From: Scilla litardierei
Lineage: Eukaryota; Streptophyta; Magnoliopsida; Asparagales; Asparagaceae
Assembly (NCBI GenBank): GCA_030789695.1
Contig: CM061141.1
Location: 201,489,600 to 201,553,599 of the forward strand
Length of the DNA stretch: 64,000 bases
Direction of reading: 5' to 3'
Numbering within the stretch: position 1 is the first letter of the stretch; each line of letters opens with the position of its first letter. Position numbers and translations under genes: made by a program. Positions 20,936-32,900 of the stretch are shown here, piece by piece. The notes under the pieces are model-generated. The model made no database searches. It worked only from the letters and a program-made list of their open reading frames with translations, and was not told the origin of the DNA.

Positions 20936-22377
20936 ATGCACGAACAGCTGAAGGACTTACTGTTTCAATAGGAAGGTTGTGGGGGCAAATAAAGAAGAAG
21001 ATGATGGAAGAAAGTAGATGAACTTGTGAGAAGATGAGTGCTCCTTGTCCGCCAATTTTATAGGGGAATTGGAGCAATCAAAATTAAGCGTATAATAAGT
21101 CCTTGATCCTACAGTAATGCAATGGATCTCGGGAATCAACAATTATTTACTCAACGCGCAAACCTCGGAATACCAACGCGAAAATCGCGTAATCCCAATT
21201 ATTTTAGCATCTGGATCAAAATTGGTTAATTACTCTCCGCGCATAACAAGGAAACTCAACGATTTTTCGCCTTGATCAACATTGATGCTAATAGGAAAAT
21301 TACTCCCGACAATACTACTCTCCACTAAGATTTTTTAATACATTTTATTCGACACGCACCCCGGCTAAATAATACAGAAGAGAGAAACTATTATAATTGA
21401 TTCTCGCGCAAAACGCATGGAAAATGGGAATTGCTCAATGCGCACAACGCAGATGGTTCACTGAGGATGTGACTGCTGCAGTACCATATTAACTGTGTAA
21501 CTACATCGAAGACCCCGTCAAGCTACAGAAGGGTGCTCGTGAATAAGAAAATACTGCTCCTGAATCTACTGCTGATTGATACCTGACATATGATTTTCCC
21601 AAGAATGTATGACCAGTGGCAAGTGAGCTGGCAAAATTTATATTTTGGCCGTTGTGCGCGGTGAGCAAATTTTTAATGGTTTAAAAATTTGCTCAAAGCG
21701 CACAACAATTATTGCCAGATGGTCACTTTGACCCGGTGTGCGCGTTCAGCAAATTTGTTATGGCTAACATAATTGCGCAAAGCGCACAACATGCAGAATT
21801 ATGACCGTTGTGCGCGTTAAGCTCTATAGTTGCGTCGATGACAAATTTGCTCAACGCCCCCACGGGAATAAATTTGACCGTTTTGCGCTTTGAGCATATT
21901 TGTGAGATGCTATAATTTTAATTCCACCTCGCACCAGCGCAGTGAATCAATCACATTCCAAATTTCATCATACTTAAACGCGCACAACCAGCAGAATTAT
22001 GCCCGTTGTGCGCGTTTAGGTAAAGTGTAGATTAAGTCGCATACATATTCTAGTTGATGTTATTTTGAAAATGACCCAGCCATTCAAATTTATTGATGTA
22101 CATACTGATACAGATCCAAACTGATTCATTAGCCTATGCTCTTACAAACTGAAACATGTGATTGTCGGTGTGATCTGCGTGCTTCCCCGTCAACTTCCGC
22201 GAGTTCACCGGGCGACCATCTTCGTTCCGTTTATTACCGTCGTTGCCGATTTTCTGCCATCATCGGCTGGATATGAGTGTAGTCATAGCATGCGTCGATG
22301 TAACCTGCAGTCGGGTATGTAGCCGTTTCAAAGACACCGAGGAACTCCGATTCACATGAGGCGTCGAACAACACCAA
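20936..22377. repeat. 1.4-kb duplicated module, copy B
   Basis: Near-identical partner of 15594-17030, offset by about 5341 bp, with the same landmarks in the same order. Differences are scattered single bases and small indels. Confidence 0.85.
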
Positions 22378-22732
22378 ATGGTTGCATAACAAATAGAATG
22401 AGCTTTTTATCTTCGCGATCGGAAAGAACAGGAGGGAGTGTTTGTGTGTCATAGACGAGGTATAATGAAATGATGAAGGATTTAATGGTTTGGATGGAGT
22501 TTATAAAGAGGAGATGGATATGGAGTGTATAGTCGAGGAGTGGAAGGCGAAATGCTCACATATGGAAGGCATTCATCGGGCATGCATGTTTATAAATGGA
22601 CGATAGCCCTTCGTTGCGTTTATTACCACCATTGCGTAAGTTTCCAACAGCAACCATTTAGCTTTACGTGAAAAGATAACTGGTTGAATTCCATCGTCCA
22701 TTTCTACCGTAAGCATCAGGCATTAGGGCTCG

Positions 22733-23382
22733 CTGTAGGATAACGGAGTATACTCATCAATTTGAATGGTCAATTTCACACTAAATGGACCGTGAATGCC
22801 CTGGAGAAGCGTATGAAATCGGAGGACTACAAGCTGATGTTGTCGCCTCCCGAATATGCTCCAATCCCTAGTCTGCGAAGTGCGAAGAGATGAATGGCCC
22901 CCCTGGCCTTTGCGCCCTGGATGTCTGCACTGGGTCACATAGGTTGGCGGTGCATGGCTACCGGCCCTCTGAGGCACAAGCACTCCCTCCTGTTCTTTTC
23001 GATCTCTTGGCTCGAAGCCAAAATTGGAAATCCCCAGGAGGAAAGGAACAATTATGATCTGCTTCATCCACAGTCAGATTTGCCCAATTTGGCTGCGAGC
23101 CAAGAGATCGAAAAGAACAGAAGGGAGTGCTTGTGCCTCAGAGAGACGGTAGCCATGCACCGCCAACCTAATTGACCCAGAGCAGCCAACCAGGGCGCAA
23201 AGGCCCGGGGGGCCATTCTTCTCTTCGCAGACCAGGGAGAGAAGCATATTCGGGAGGCGACTGCATCAGCCTGTAGGCCTCCGATTTCATACGCTTCTCC
23301 AGGGCCTTCACGGCATTCACGGTCCATTTATAGTGAAAAACGACCGATCAAATTGATGAGTATTAAGTCCGTTATCCTATAG
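22733..23382. mobile_element. Fold-back element with about 290-bp inverted arms
   Basis: The left end CTGTAGGATAACGGA and right end TCCGTTATCCTATAG are inverse. The arms continue inward through ACTCATCAATTTGA, AAATGGACCGTGAATGCCCT, CTGGAGAAGCGTATGAAATC, ATGCACCGCC(inverse) and GATCTCTTGGCTCGAAGCCA to about 23030 and 23088, leaving a loop of roughly 60 bp. The arms hold protein-like sequence (ALEKRMKSEDYKLMLSPPEY on the plus strand of the left arm), so gene sequence was probably captured before or during inversion. The left terminus recurs at 25332. Long arms suit a MULE-type or foldback element; no 9-bp target duplication is evident. Confidence 0.8.
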
Positions 23383-23810
23383 TAATGCTAAGGATCTCGG
23401 GAATGAACATCTTATTTACTCAACACGTAATCCCACCGAGAAAAACACGTAATCCTAAGTATTTTAGGCTCAGCTGAAAAAGAGGCAATTTACTCTCCCC
23501 ACAGGACAAGGATACCGAACCGTTTTGCGCCTTGAATTACTCTCTGTCGAACACTCGAAAAATTATTTATTTTCCAGCGCATCAAAAACAATCAAATTGT
23601 TTCTGTTGTGAGTGCGGTTTAATTGGTTCCACTATAAGCCCTTGTGTGTAATGTGGATTGTGGAGTCCTCAGATGTGAGACCGTGTGTGTACAGCGGATG
23701 GATATTGATTCACACTATGACTTTTAACCACCGCGCACGACGCGCATAACGGATAATTGATATCAGCCCTTCGTTGCGTTTATTACCGTCATAGCTTGGT
23801 AACGGCTATT
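23383..23810. other. Spacer repeated from 18076-18473
   Basis: Same order of blocks as 18076-18473 (GGCTCAGCTGAAAAAGAGGC, TTGAATTACTCTCTGTCGAA, AGTCCTCAGATGTGAGACCG). No gene. Confidence 0.6.
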
Positions 23811-24050
23811 TATTACAAATGTATTTTACAAGGCACATGACCAAATTTAATAAGTTTAGAACCGATGGAAATATCTCAATTATACATACTACCTGAGACC
23901 AATATTGGATATTTTTCGAGCAAATTTTAAAATATTTACAACATTACAAGAAAGACTAAATACTTAAAAATTAAAAAAATTAACATTGAAGAATAATATT
24001 ATTTATAGTTTTCTTTCATGCAGAAACAATGTATTAGATTAACAATGTAT
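23811..24050. mobile_element. MITE-like element, core fragment
   Basis: Interior of the 9031-9612 family in the same orientation as 18474-18876. Both termini are missing; it is fused at the right to palindrome-rich module sequence. Confidence 0.75.
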
Positions 24051-25330
24051 GCAGAAACAAGTATCGCCAGGTGTTCACTTTGAGCCGGAGTGCGCGTTCT
24101 CAAATTTGTTATGGCTAACATAATTGCGCAAAGTACACAACATGCAGAATTATGCCCGTTTAGCTCGTTAAGCTCTATAGTTGTGTCAATGACAAATTTG
24201 CTCAACGCCCCCACGGGAATAAATTTGACCGTTTTGCTCTTTGATCATATTTGTGAGATGCTATAAGTTTACTCCCACTGCGCGCCACCGCAGTGAATCA
24301 ATCAAATTCCAAATTTCATCATACTTACTCTGAATCCCAACCACGCCTACATCCAAACTTTTAGATTTAAGTCTTATTATACTTGTTCAATCTGAAAACA
24401 TTGTAGATTAAACCGGATACTTATTCACTCTGACTCAGAAACTACATACAAACTTTAAAAATAAATCTGATACCTTTTCAATCTGAAGGCATATTCAATC
24501 GACTTCATAAACTGCATGCAAAATTTTAGATTAAATCTCATACATATTCAAATTGATGACATTTTGAAAATTACCCAGCCATTCAAATATATTGATATAC
24601 ATACTGAATTACTGATACAGATCCAAACTGATTCATTAGCCTATGCTCTTACAAACTGAGGGGTTCTCGTGAATATACAAAAGACTGTTCGTAAATCTAC
24701 AGCTGATTGATACCAGACATGTGCATTTCTCAAGAATGTTTGACCGGTCGGTGGGACGTGAGCTGGAAAAATTAATAGCCGCTTACATAATTGCTCAACG
24801 CCCAGTACCAACTAATTTATGGCCGTTGTGCGCGTTGATGATATTTATAATGGTTACTTTAATTGCGCAAAGTGCACAACAAGCACAGCCAGAGCCAGCT
24901 GTCGCTTTGAGCATCTAAGGTATTTTATGGACAATTGTTTAACGCGCACAACCAGCAGAATTTACTCGTTGTGCGCGTTAAGCTGATGTTTCATCGATGA
25001 CAAATTTTCTCAACACGACCACGGGAATATATTTAATCATACTTATTCTGAATCCCAATCAAGCCTACATGCAAGCTTTTAGATTTAAGTCTTATTATAC
25101 TTGTTCAATCTGGAAACATTGTAGATTAAACCGGATACTTATTCACTCTGACTCAGAAACTACATGCAAACTTTAAAATTAAATCTGATACTTATTCAAG
25201 CTGAAGGCATATTCAATCGAATTCAACTATATTGATGTACATACTGATACAGACACAAACTGATTCATTAGCCTATGCTCTTACAAACTGATACATATGA
25301 TTGTCTACGTAGATGTTTGCAATGAAGGGA
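24051..25330. repeat. Fragments of the non-autonomous module, two partial copies
   Basis: Two runs of TTTAAAAATAAATCTGATAC / TTCACTCTGACTCAGAAACT / ACAGATCCAAACTGATTCAT end near 24660 and 25300. Palindrome words occur at 24820-24990. No gene was found. Confidence 0.6.
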
Positions 25331-26311
25331 TCGCTGTAGGATAACGGACTTATACTCATCAATTTGAATGGTCAATTTCACTATAAATTGACCGTGAACG
25401 CCCTCAAAAATTTCGCTTTGTGTTTGACATTACCCTCAAAAATTACTCACACCGCAACATCTGTATATACTGTATATTCACGAGCTCAACAACTGTAGAC
25501 TCACGGGTTCTTTCCATTACTCACAGTAAATCAACTGTAGTCTCATCCTCATCCATGGGCAGTCCAAATCGTCTATAATAAATGGCGTCTCATTCTAAAA
25601 TGTTGGTAACTGCTAATTTGATTGCAGCATTCAAAACCTCTCAATAAATACGCAGTTAAAGCCTCGCTTTAATACGCAGCATTCAAAGCCTATTTTAATA
25701 CTCGTTTAATATTTGACCGTTTGAATTCATAACAGCTATTTTTTGAATTCTATTTATATCCCACTGCTTTCCTCAAGAAAATACACGGAAAAACTGCTTC
25801 CTCCAAAAATTTTTCTGTGCTTCATCCCGTTCTCCTGGGTAGCTATACTGTGCAAAATCCAAAGTCTCTGGCCAAGTGTGGACGCGGCCAGGGGCTGATG
25901 TGTTAACCTTTGGGAGCAACCGGCAACAGCGATTACCACCGAGGTCGCGCCTCAGCGGTTTCAATTACATCTGCCAAGTATTCTTCTTCTCGGATCTTCC
26001 TCGTATAGCCACGGTATTCTACATATTTTTCTTACAATATATTTGTTTCTCAGTTTAACCGGACAAATTCTAACCATTGCTTCGTTCTGCTTGATGTAGA
26101 AATATACCATGGTAAATGGAAGATAAAATTGAAAGTTACTCCTGCTATTTCAATGTGGAGTCGTGGACCATTTCCTTCATGATGTAGATGCCTGTAAAGA
26201 GAATGGATGGCGGTAGAAGATGACTCCAATGAAATCAGTCTAACTTCGCAACCAAAATGCACCTTCAAGAATGTTGTCGCTTTGCATGTAAAACTTCCGA
26301 TAGGATTCCTG
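25331..26311. other. Mosaic with a TATA-containing block and unrecognised coding-like pieces
   Basis: Begins with the fold-back end GCTGTAGGATAACGGACTTA. At 25500-25590 it has a promoter-like block (GTAGTCTCATCCTCATCCAT ... CGTCTATAATAAATGGC) related to 55089-55270. The minus strand at 25773-25964 and 26050-26300 has protein-like frames, but I cannot assign a family and would not call a gene. Confidence 0.4.
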
Positions 26312-26748
26312 CTGCCCTTCATCGGAATGGCCCTCGACATATTTAGCAGATTGATGGTTGTGCCTGCCCTCAACGACTGTTAACCTTCACTCCTCACCGC
26401 CGACGCCGACGCCCACCATTACCACGCAATGAGAACAGACATTGACACTTCTTGGTTTTAACTGGCCTGTCGGTCGTTTTTTCCTTTCGGTGTCACCTGT
26501 AAACCCCGCTTCTTTCACATGCAAATTAAACAACTTTGCATGTGAATGAAGCGGGGTTTACAGGTGACACCGAAAGGAAAAAACGACCGACATGCCAGTT
26601 AAAACCAAGAAGTGTCAATGTCTGTTCTCATTGCGTGGTAATGGTAGGCGTTGGCGTTGGCGGTGAGGAGTGAAGGTTAACAGGCGTTGAGGGCAGGCAC
26701 AACCATCAAGCTGCTAAATATGTCGAGGGCCATTCCGATGAAGGGCAG
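26312..26748. repeat. Inverted repeat of MULE DNA-binding-domain sequence, 214-bp arms, 9-bp loop
   Basis: Arms 26312-26525 and 26535-26748 are reverse complements with very few mismatches; the loop is TTAAACAAC. The right arm is coding-strand sequence of the FAR1-type zinc finger of the OTU genes: PVKTKKCQCLFSLRG near 26595, then GGCACAACCATCAAGCTGC for the HNH region near 26696. The left arm is the same fragment inverted. An RNA crossing this would form a 214-bp duplex homologous to the element's own genes. Confidence 0.9.
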
Positions 26749-26890
26749 TAGCTGGGAAAGGAGATGGATCATTGAGAGATTTGGCAAATAGCACGCTGAG
26801 GCCGGCTGAGATTTTGAAAGTCCAACCTTCCATGCAAATCAATTTATAATGCACGTCACCGAGTAAAAAGGGACAACAAGAATGTTGATA
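26535..26890 (+). pseudogene. Degenerate FAR1-type DNA-binding-domain fragment of the OTU gene family
   Basis: Includes the right hairpin arm and continues to 26890 with LANSTLRPAEILK and an IYNAR-type end, parallel to LANSKVRPAEILK and AIYNARNRL in copy 1. It carries stops and frameshifts and lacks the OTU domain. It joins the satellite array on its right. Confidence 0.75.
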
Positions 26891-26987
26891 TTGAAAAAAA
26901 TTCTGTATAAAATTGATGTTAGGTTTTGTGCAAAATAATCACTTGTTGTAAGAAATTAAAAGATATGTTTACCCATATTGCTACCTT

Positions 26988-29900
26988 CGTATGGAAATTT
27001 CACCACACTTGTCACTTGTGCTTTTTAAGCCCCGCGGACGACGCGCACGACGGGGGTAATTTTGCCGGTCGTGCGCGCGAATGGAAAATGCTCCACACTT
27101 GTATGTTTTAGCCCCCGGGGACGACGGGGTTAATTTTGTCTGCCGTGCGCTCGGATGGAAATTGCTCCACACTAGGCGTTTTAACCCACGCGCACGACGG
27201 GGGTAAATTTGCCCGTCGTGCGCGCGGATGGAAATTGCTTTACAGATTGCGTTTTCCCCCTCGCGCACGATGGGGGTAATTTGGCCCGTCGTGCGCACGG
27301 CTGTAAATTGCTCCAGACTTGTGCGTTTGCCCGCACAGGACGCGCACGACGGGGTTAATTATGTCCGTCGTGCGCTCGGATGGAAAATTGCTCCACACTA
27401 GGCGTTTTAACCAACGCGCACGACGTGGGTAAGTTTGCCCGTCGTGCGCGCGGATGGAAATTGCTTTACAGATTGCGTTTTCCCCCTCGCGCACGACGGG
27501 GGTAATTTGGCCCGTCGTGCGCACGGCTGTAAATTGCTCCTCACTTGTGCGTTTGCCCGCACAGGACACGCACGACGGGGGTAATTTTGCCCGTCGTGCG
27601 CGCGGATGTGAATTTCTTCACACTAGGCGTTTTAACCCACGCGCACGACGGGGGTAAGTTTGCCCGTCGTGCGCGCGGATGGAAATTGCTTTACAGATTG
27701 CGTTTTCCCCCTCGCGCACGACGGGGGTAATTTGGCCCGTCGTGCGCACGGCTGTAAATTAATATATCACTTGTGCGTTTGCCCGCACACGACGCGCACA
27801 GCGGTATAATTTTGCCCGTCGTGCACGCGGATGGAAATTGCCCGACACTTGTGCGTTTTAAGCCCCGCGGACGACGCGCACGACGGGGGTTATTTTGCCC
27901 GTCGTGCGCGCGGATGGAAATTGCTGCACACTTGTGCGTTTTAACCCCCGCGGACGACGGGGTTAATTTTGTCCGTCGTGCGCTCGGATGGAAATTGCTC
28001 CACACTAGGCTTTTTAACCCACGCGCACGACGGGGGTAAGTTTGCCCGTCGTGCGCGCGGATGGAAATTGCTTTACAGATTGTGTTTTCCCCCTCGCGCA
28101 AGACGGGTGTAATTTGGCCCGTCGTGCGCACGGCTGTAAATTGCTCCACACTTGTACGTTTGCCCGCACACGACGCGCACGACGGGGGTTATTTTGCCCG
28201 TCGTGCGCGCGGATGTGAATTGCTGCAAACTTGTGCGTTTTAACCCCCGCGGACGACGGGGTTAATTTTGTCCGCCGTGCGCTCGGATGGAAATTGTTCC
28301 TCACTAGGCGTTTTAACCCACGTGCACGACGGGGGTAAGTTTGCCCGTCGTGCGCGCGGATGGACATTGCTTTACAGATTGCGTTTTCCCCCTCGCGCAC
28401 GACGGGGGTAATTTGGCCCTTCGTGCGCACGGCTGTAATTGCTCCACACTTGTGCGTTTGCCCGCACACGACGCGCACGACGGGGGTAATTTTGCCCGTC
28501 GTGCGCGCGGATGGAAATTGCTCGACACTTGTGCGATTTAACCCCCGCGGACGACGCGCACGACGGGGGTTATTTTGCCCGTCGTGCGCGCGGATGGAAA
28601 TTGCTGCACACTTGTGCGTTTTAACCCACGCGCACGACGGGGGTAAGTTTGCCCGTCGTGCGCGCGGATGGAAATTGCCTTACAGATTGCGTTTTCCCCA
28701 TCGCGCACGATGGGGGTAATTTGGCCCGTCGTGCGCACGGCTGTAAATTGCCCCACACTTGTACGTTTGCCCGCACACGACGCGCACGACGGGGGTTATT
28801 TTGCCCGTCGTGCACGCGGATGGAAATTGCTTTACAGATTGCGTTTTCCCCCTCGCGCACGACGGGGGTAATTTGCTCCCGTCGTGCGCGCGGCTGTAAA
28901 TTGCTCCTCACTTGTGCGTTTGCCAGCACAGGACGCGCACGACGGGGGTAATTTTGCCCGTCGTGCGCGCGGATTTGAATTTCTTCACACTAGGCGTTTT
29001 AACCCACGCGCACGACGGGGGTAAGTTTGCCCGTCGTGCGCGCGGATGGAAATTGCTTTACATATTGCGTTTTCCTTCACGCGCACGACGGGGGTAATTT
29101 GGCCCGTCGTGCGCACGGCTGTAAATTAATATCCACTTGTGCGTTTGCCGGCACACGACGCGCACGACGGGGGTAATTTTGCCCGTCGTGCGCGCGGATT
29201 GAAATTGCTCGACACTTGTGCGTTTTAACCCCCGCGGACGACGCGCACGACGGGGGTTATTTTGCCCGTCGTGCGCGCAGATGGAAATTGCTGCACACTT
29301 GTGCGTTTTAACCCACGCGCACGACGGGGTAAGTTTGCCTGTCGTGCGCGCGGATGTAAATTGCCTTACAGATTGCGTTTTCCCCATCGCGCACGACGGT
29401 GGTAATTTGGCCCGTCGTGCGCACGGCTTTAAATTGCCCCACACTTGTGCGTTTGCCTGCACATGACGCGCACGACGGGGGTTATTTTGCCCGTCGTGCG
29501 CACGGATGGAAATTGCTGCACACTTGTGCGTTTTAACCCCCGCGGACGACGGGGTTAATTTTGTCCGCCTTGCGCTCGCATGGAAATTGCTCTACACTAG
29601 GCGTTTTAACCCACGCGCACGACGGGGGAAAGTTTGCCCGTCGTGCGCGCGGATGGAAATTGCTTTATAGATTGCGTTTTCCCCCTCGCGCACGACGGGG
29701 GTAATTTGGCCCGTCGTGCGCACGGCTGTAAATTGCTCCACACTTGTGCGTTTGCCCGCACACGACGCGCACGACGGGGGTTATTTTGCCCGTCGTGCGC
29801 GCGGATGGAAATTGCCCGACACTTGTGCGTTTTAAGCCCCGCGGACGACGCGCACGACGGGGGTAATTTTGCCCGTCGTGTGCTCGGATGGAAATTGCTC

Positions 29901-32900
29901 CACACTAGGCGTTTTAACCGACGTGCACGACGGGGGTAAGTTTACCAGTCGTGCGCGCGGATGGAAATTGCTTTACAGATTGCGTTTTCCCCCTCGCGCA
30001 CGACGGGGGTAATTTGGCCCGTCGTGCGCACGGCTGTAAATTGCTCCTCACTTGTGCGTTTGCCCGCACAGGACGCGCACGACGGGGGTAATTTTGCCCG
30101 TCGTGCGCGCGGATTTGAATTTCTTCACACTAGGCGTTTTAACCCACGCGCACGACGGGGGTAAGTTTGCCCGTCGTGCGTGCGGATGGAAATTGCTTTA
30201 CATATTGCGTTTTCCTCCTCGCGCACGACGGGGGTAATTTGGCCCGTCGTGCGCACGGCTGTAAATTAATATCCACTTGTGCGTTTGCCGGCCACGACGC
30301 GCACGACGGGGGTAATTTTGCCCGTCGTGCACGCGGATGGAAATTGCCCGACACTTGTGCGTTTTAACCCCCGCGGACGACGCGCACGACGGGGGTTATT
30401 TTGCCCGTCGTGCGCGCGGATGGAAATTGCTGCACACTTGTGCGTTATAACCCACGCGCACGACGGGGGTAAGTTTGCCCATCGTGCGCGTGGATGGAAA
30501 TTGCCTTACAGATTGCGTTTTCCCCATCGTGCACGACGGGGGTAATTTGGCCCGTCGTGCGCACGGCTGTAAATTGCCCCACACTTGTGCGTTTGCCCAC
30601 ACACGACGCGCACAACGGGGGTTATTTTGCCCGTCGTACGCGCGGATGGAAATTGCTGCACACTTGTGCCGTTGTGCGTTTTAACCCCCGCGGACGACGG
30701 GGTTAATTTTGTCCGTCGTGCGCTCGGATGGAAATTGCTCCACACTAGGTGTTTTAACCCACGCGCACGACGGGGGTAAGTTTGCCCGTCATGCGCGCGG
30801 ATGGAAATTGCTTTACAGATTGTGTTTTCCCCCTCGCGCACGACGGGGGTAATTTGGCCCGTCGTGCGCACGGCTGTAAATTGCCCCACACTTGTGCGTT
30901 TGCCCGCACACGACGCGCACGACGGGGGTTATTTTGCCCGTCGTACGTGCGGATGGAAATTGCTGCACACTTGTGCGTTTTAACCCCCGCGGACGACGCG
31001 CACGACGGTAGTTATTTTGCCCGTCGTGCGCGCGGATGGAATTTGCTGTACACTTGTTCGTTTTAACCCCCGCGGATGACGGGGTTAATTATGTCCGTCG
31101 TGCGCTCGGATGGAAATTGCTCCACACTAGGCGTTTTAACCCACGCGCACGACGGGGTAAGTTTGCCCGTCGTGCGCCCGGATGGAAATTGCTTTACATA
31201 TTGCGTTTTCCCCCTCGCGCATGACGGGGGTAATTTGGCCCGTTGTGCGCACGGCTGTAAACTGCTCCACACTTGTGCGTTTGCCCGCACACGACGCGCA
31301 CGACGGGGGTAATTTTGCCCGTCGTTCGCGCGGATGGAAATTGCTCGACACTTGTGCGTTTTAACCCCCGCGGACGACACGCACGACGGGGGTTATTTTG
31401 CCCGTCGTGCGCGCGGATGGAAATTGCTTCACACAGTAGGCGTTTTAACCCCCGCGCACGATGGGGTTAATTTTGCCCGTCGTGCGCTCGGATGGAAATT
31501 GCTGCACACTAGGCGTTTTAACTCACGCGCACGACGGGGGTAAGTTTGCCCGTCGTGCGCGCGGATGTTAATTTCTTCACACTAGGCGTTTTAACCCCCG
31601 CAAACGACGGGGTTAATTTTCCCCGTCGTGCGATCGGATGGAAATTTCTGCACACTAGGCGTTTTAACCCACGCGCACGACGGGGTAAGTTTGCCCGTCG
31701 TGCGCGCGGATGGAAATTGCTTTACAGATTGCGTTTTCCCCCTCGCGTACGACGGGGGTAATTTGGCCCGTCGTGCGCACGGCTGTAAACTGCTCCACAC
31801 TTGTGCGTTTGCCCGCACACGACGCGCACGACGGGGGTAATTTTGCCAGTCGTTCGCGCGGATGGAAATTGCTCGACACTTGTGCGTTTTAACCCCCGCG
31901 GACGACGCGCACGACGGGGGTTATTTTGCCCGTCGTGCGCGCGGATGGAAATTGCTACACACTTGTGCGTTTTAACCCACGCGCACGACGGGGGTAAGTT
32001 TGCCCGTCGTGCGCGCGGATGGAAATTGCCTTACAGATTGCGTTTTCCCCATCACGCACGACGGGGGTAATTTGGCCCGTCGTACGCACGGCTGTAAATT
32101 TCCCCACACTTGTGCGTTTTCCCGCACATGACGCGCACGACGGGGGTTATTTTGCCAGTCGTGCGCGCGGATGGAAATTGCTGCACACTTGTGCCGTTGT
32201 GCGTTTTAACCCCCGCGGACGACTGGGTTAATTTTGTCCGTCGTGCGCTCAGATGGAAATAACTCCACACTAGGCGTTTTAACCCACGCGCACGACGGGG
32301 GTAAGTTTGCCCGTCGTGCGCGCAGATGGAAATTGCTTTACATATTGCGTTTTCCCCCTCGCGCACGACGGGGGTAATTTGGCCCGTCGTGCGCACGGCT
32401 GTAAATTGCTCCACACTTGTGCGTTTGCCCGCACACGACTCGCACGACGGGGGTTATTTTGCCCGTCGTGCGCGCGGATGGAAATTGCTCGACACTTGTG
32501 CGTTTTAACACCCGCGGACGACGCGCCCGACGGGGGTTATTTTGCCCGTCGTGCGCGCGGATAGAAATTGCTTCACACAGTAGGCGTTTTAACCCCCGCG
32601 CACGACGGGGTTAATTTTGCCCGTCGTGCGCTCGGATGGAAATTGCTGCACACTAGGCGTTTTAACTCACGCGCACGACGGGGGTAAGTTTGCCCGTCGT
32701 GCGCGCGGATGTGAATTTCTTCACACTAGGCGTTTTAACCCCCGCGGACGACGTGGTTAATTTTGCCCGTCGTGCGATCGGATGGAAATTTCTGCACACT
32801 AGGCGTTTTAACCCACGCGCACGACGGGGTAATGTTGCCCGTCGTGCGCGCGGATGGAAATTGCTTTACAGATTGTGTTTTCCCCCTCGCGCACGACGGG

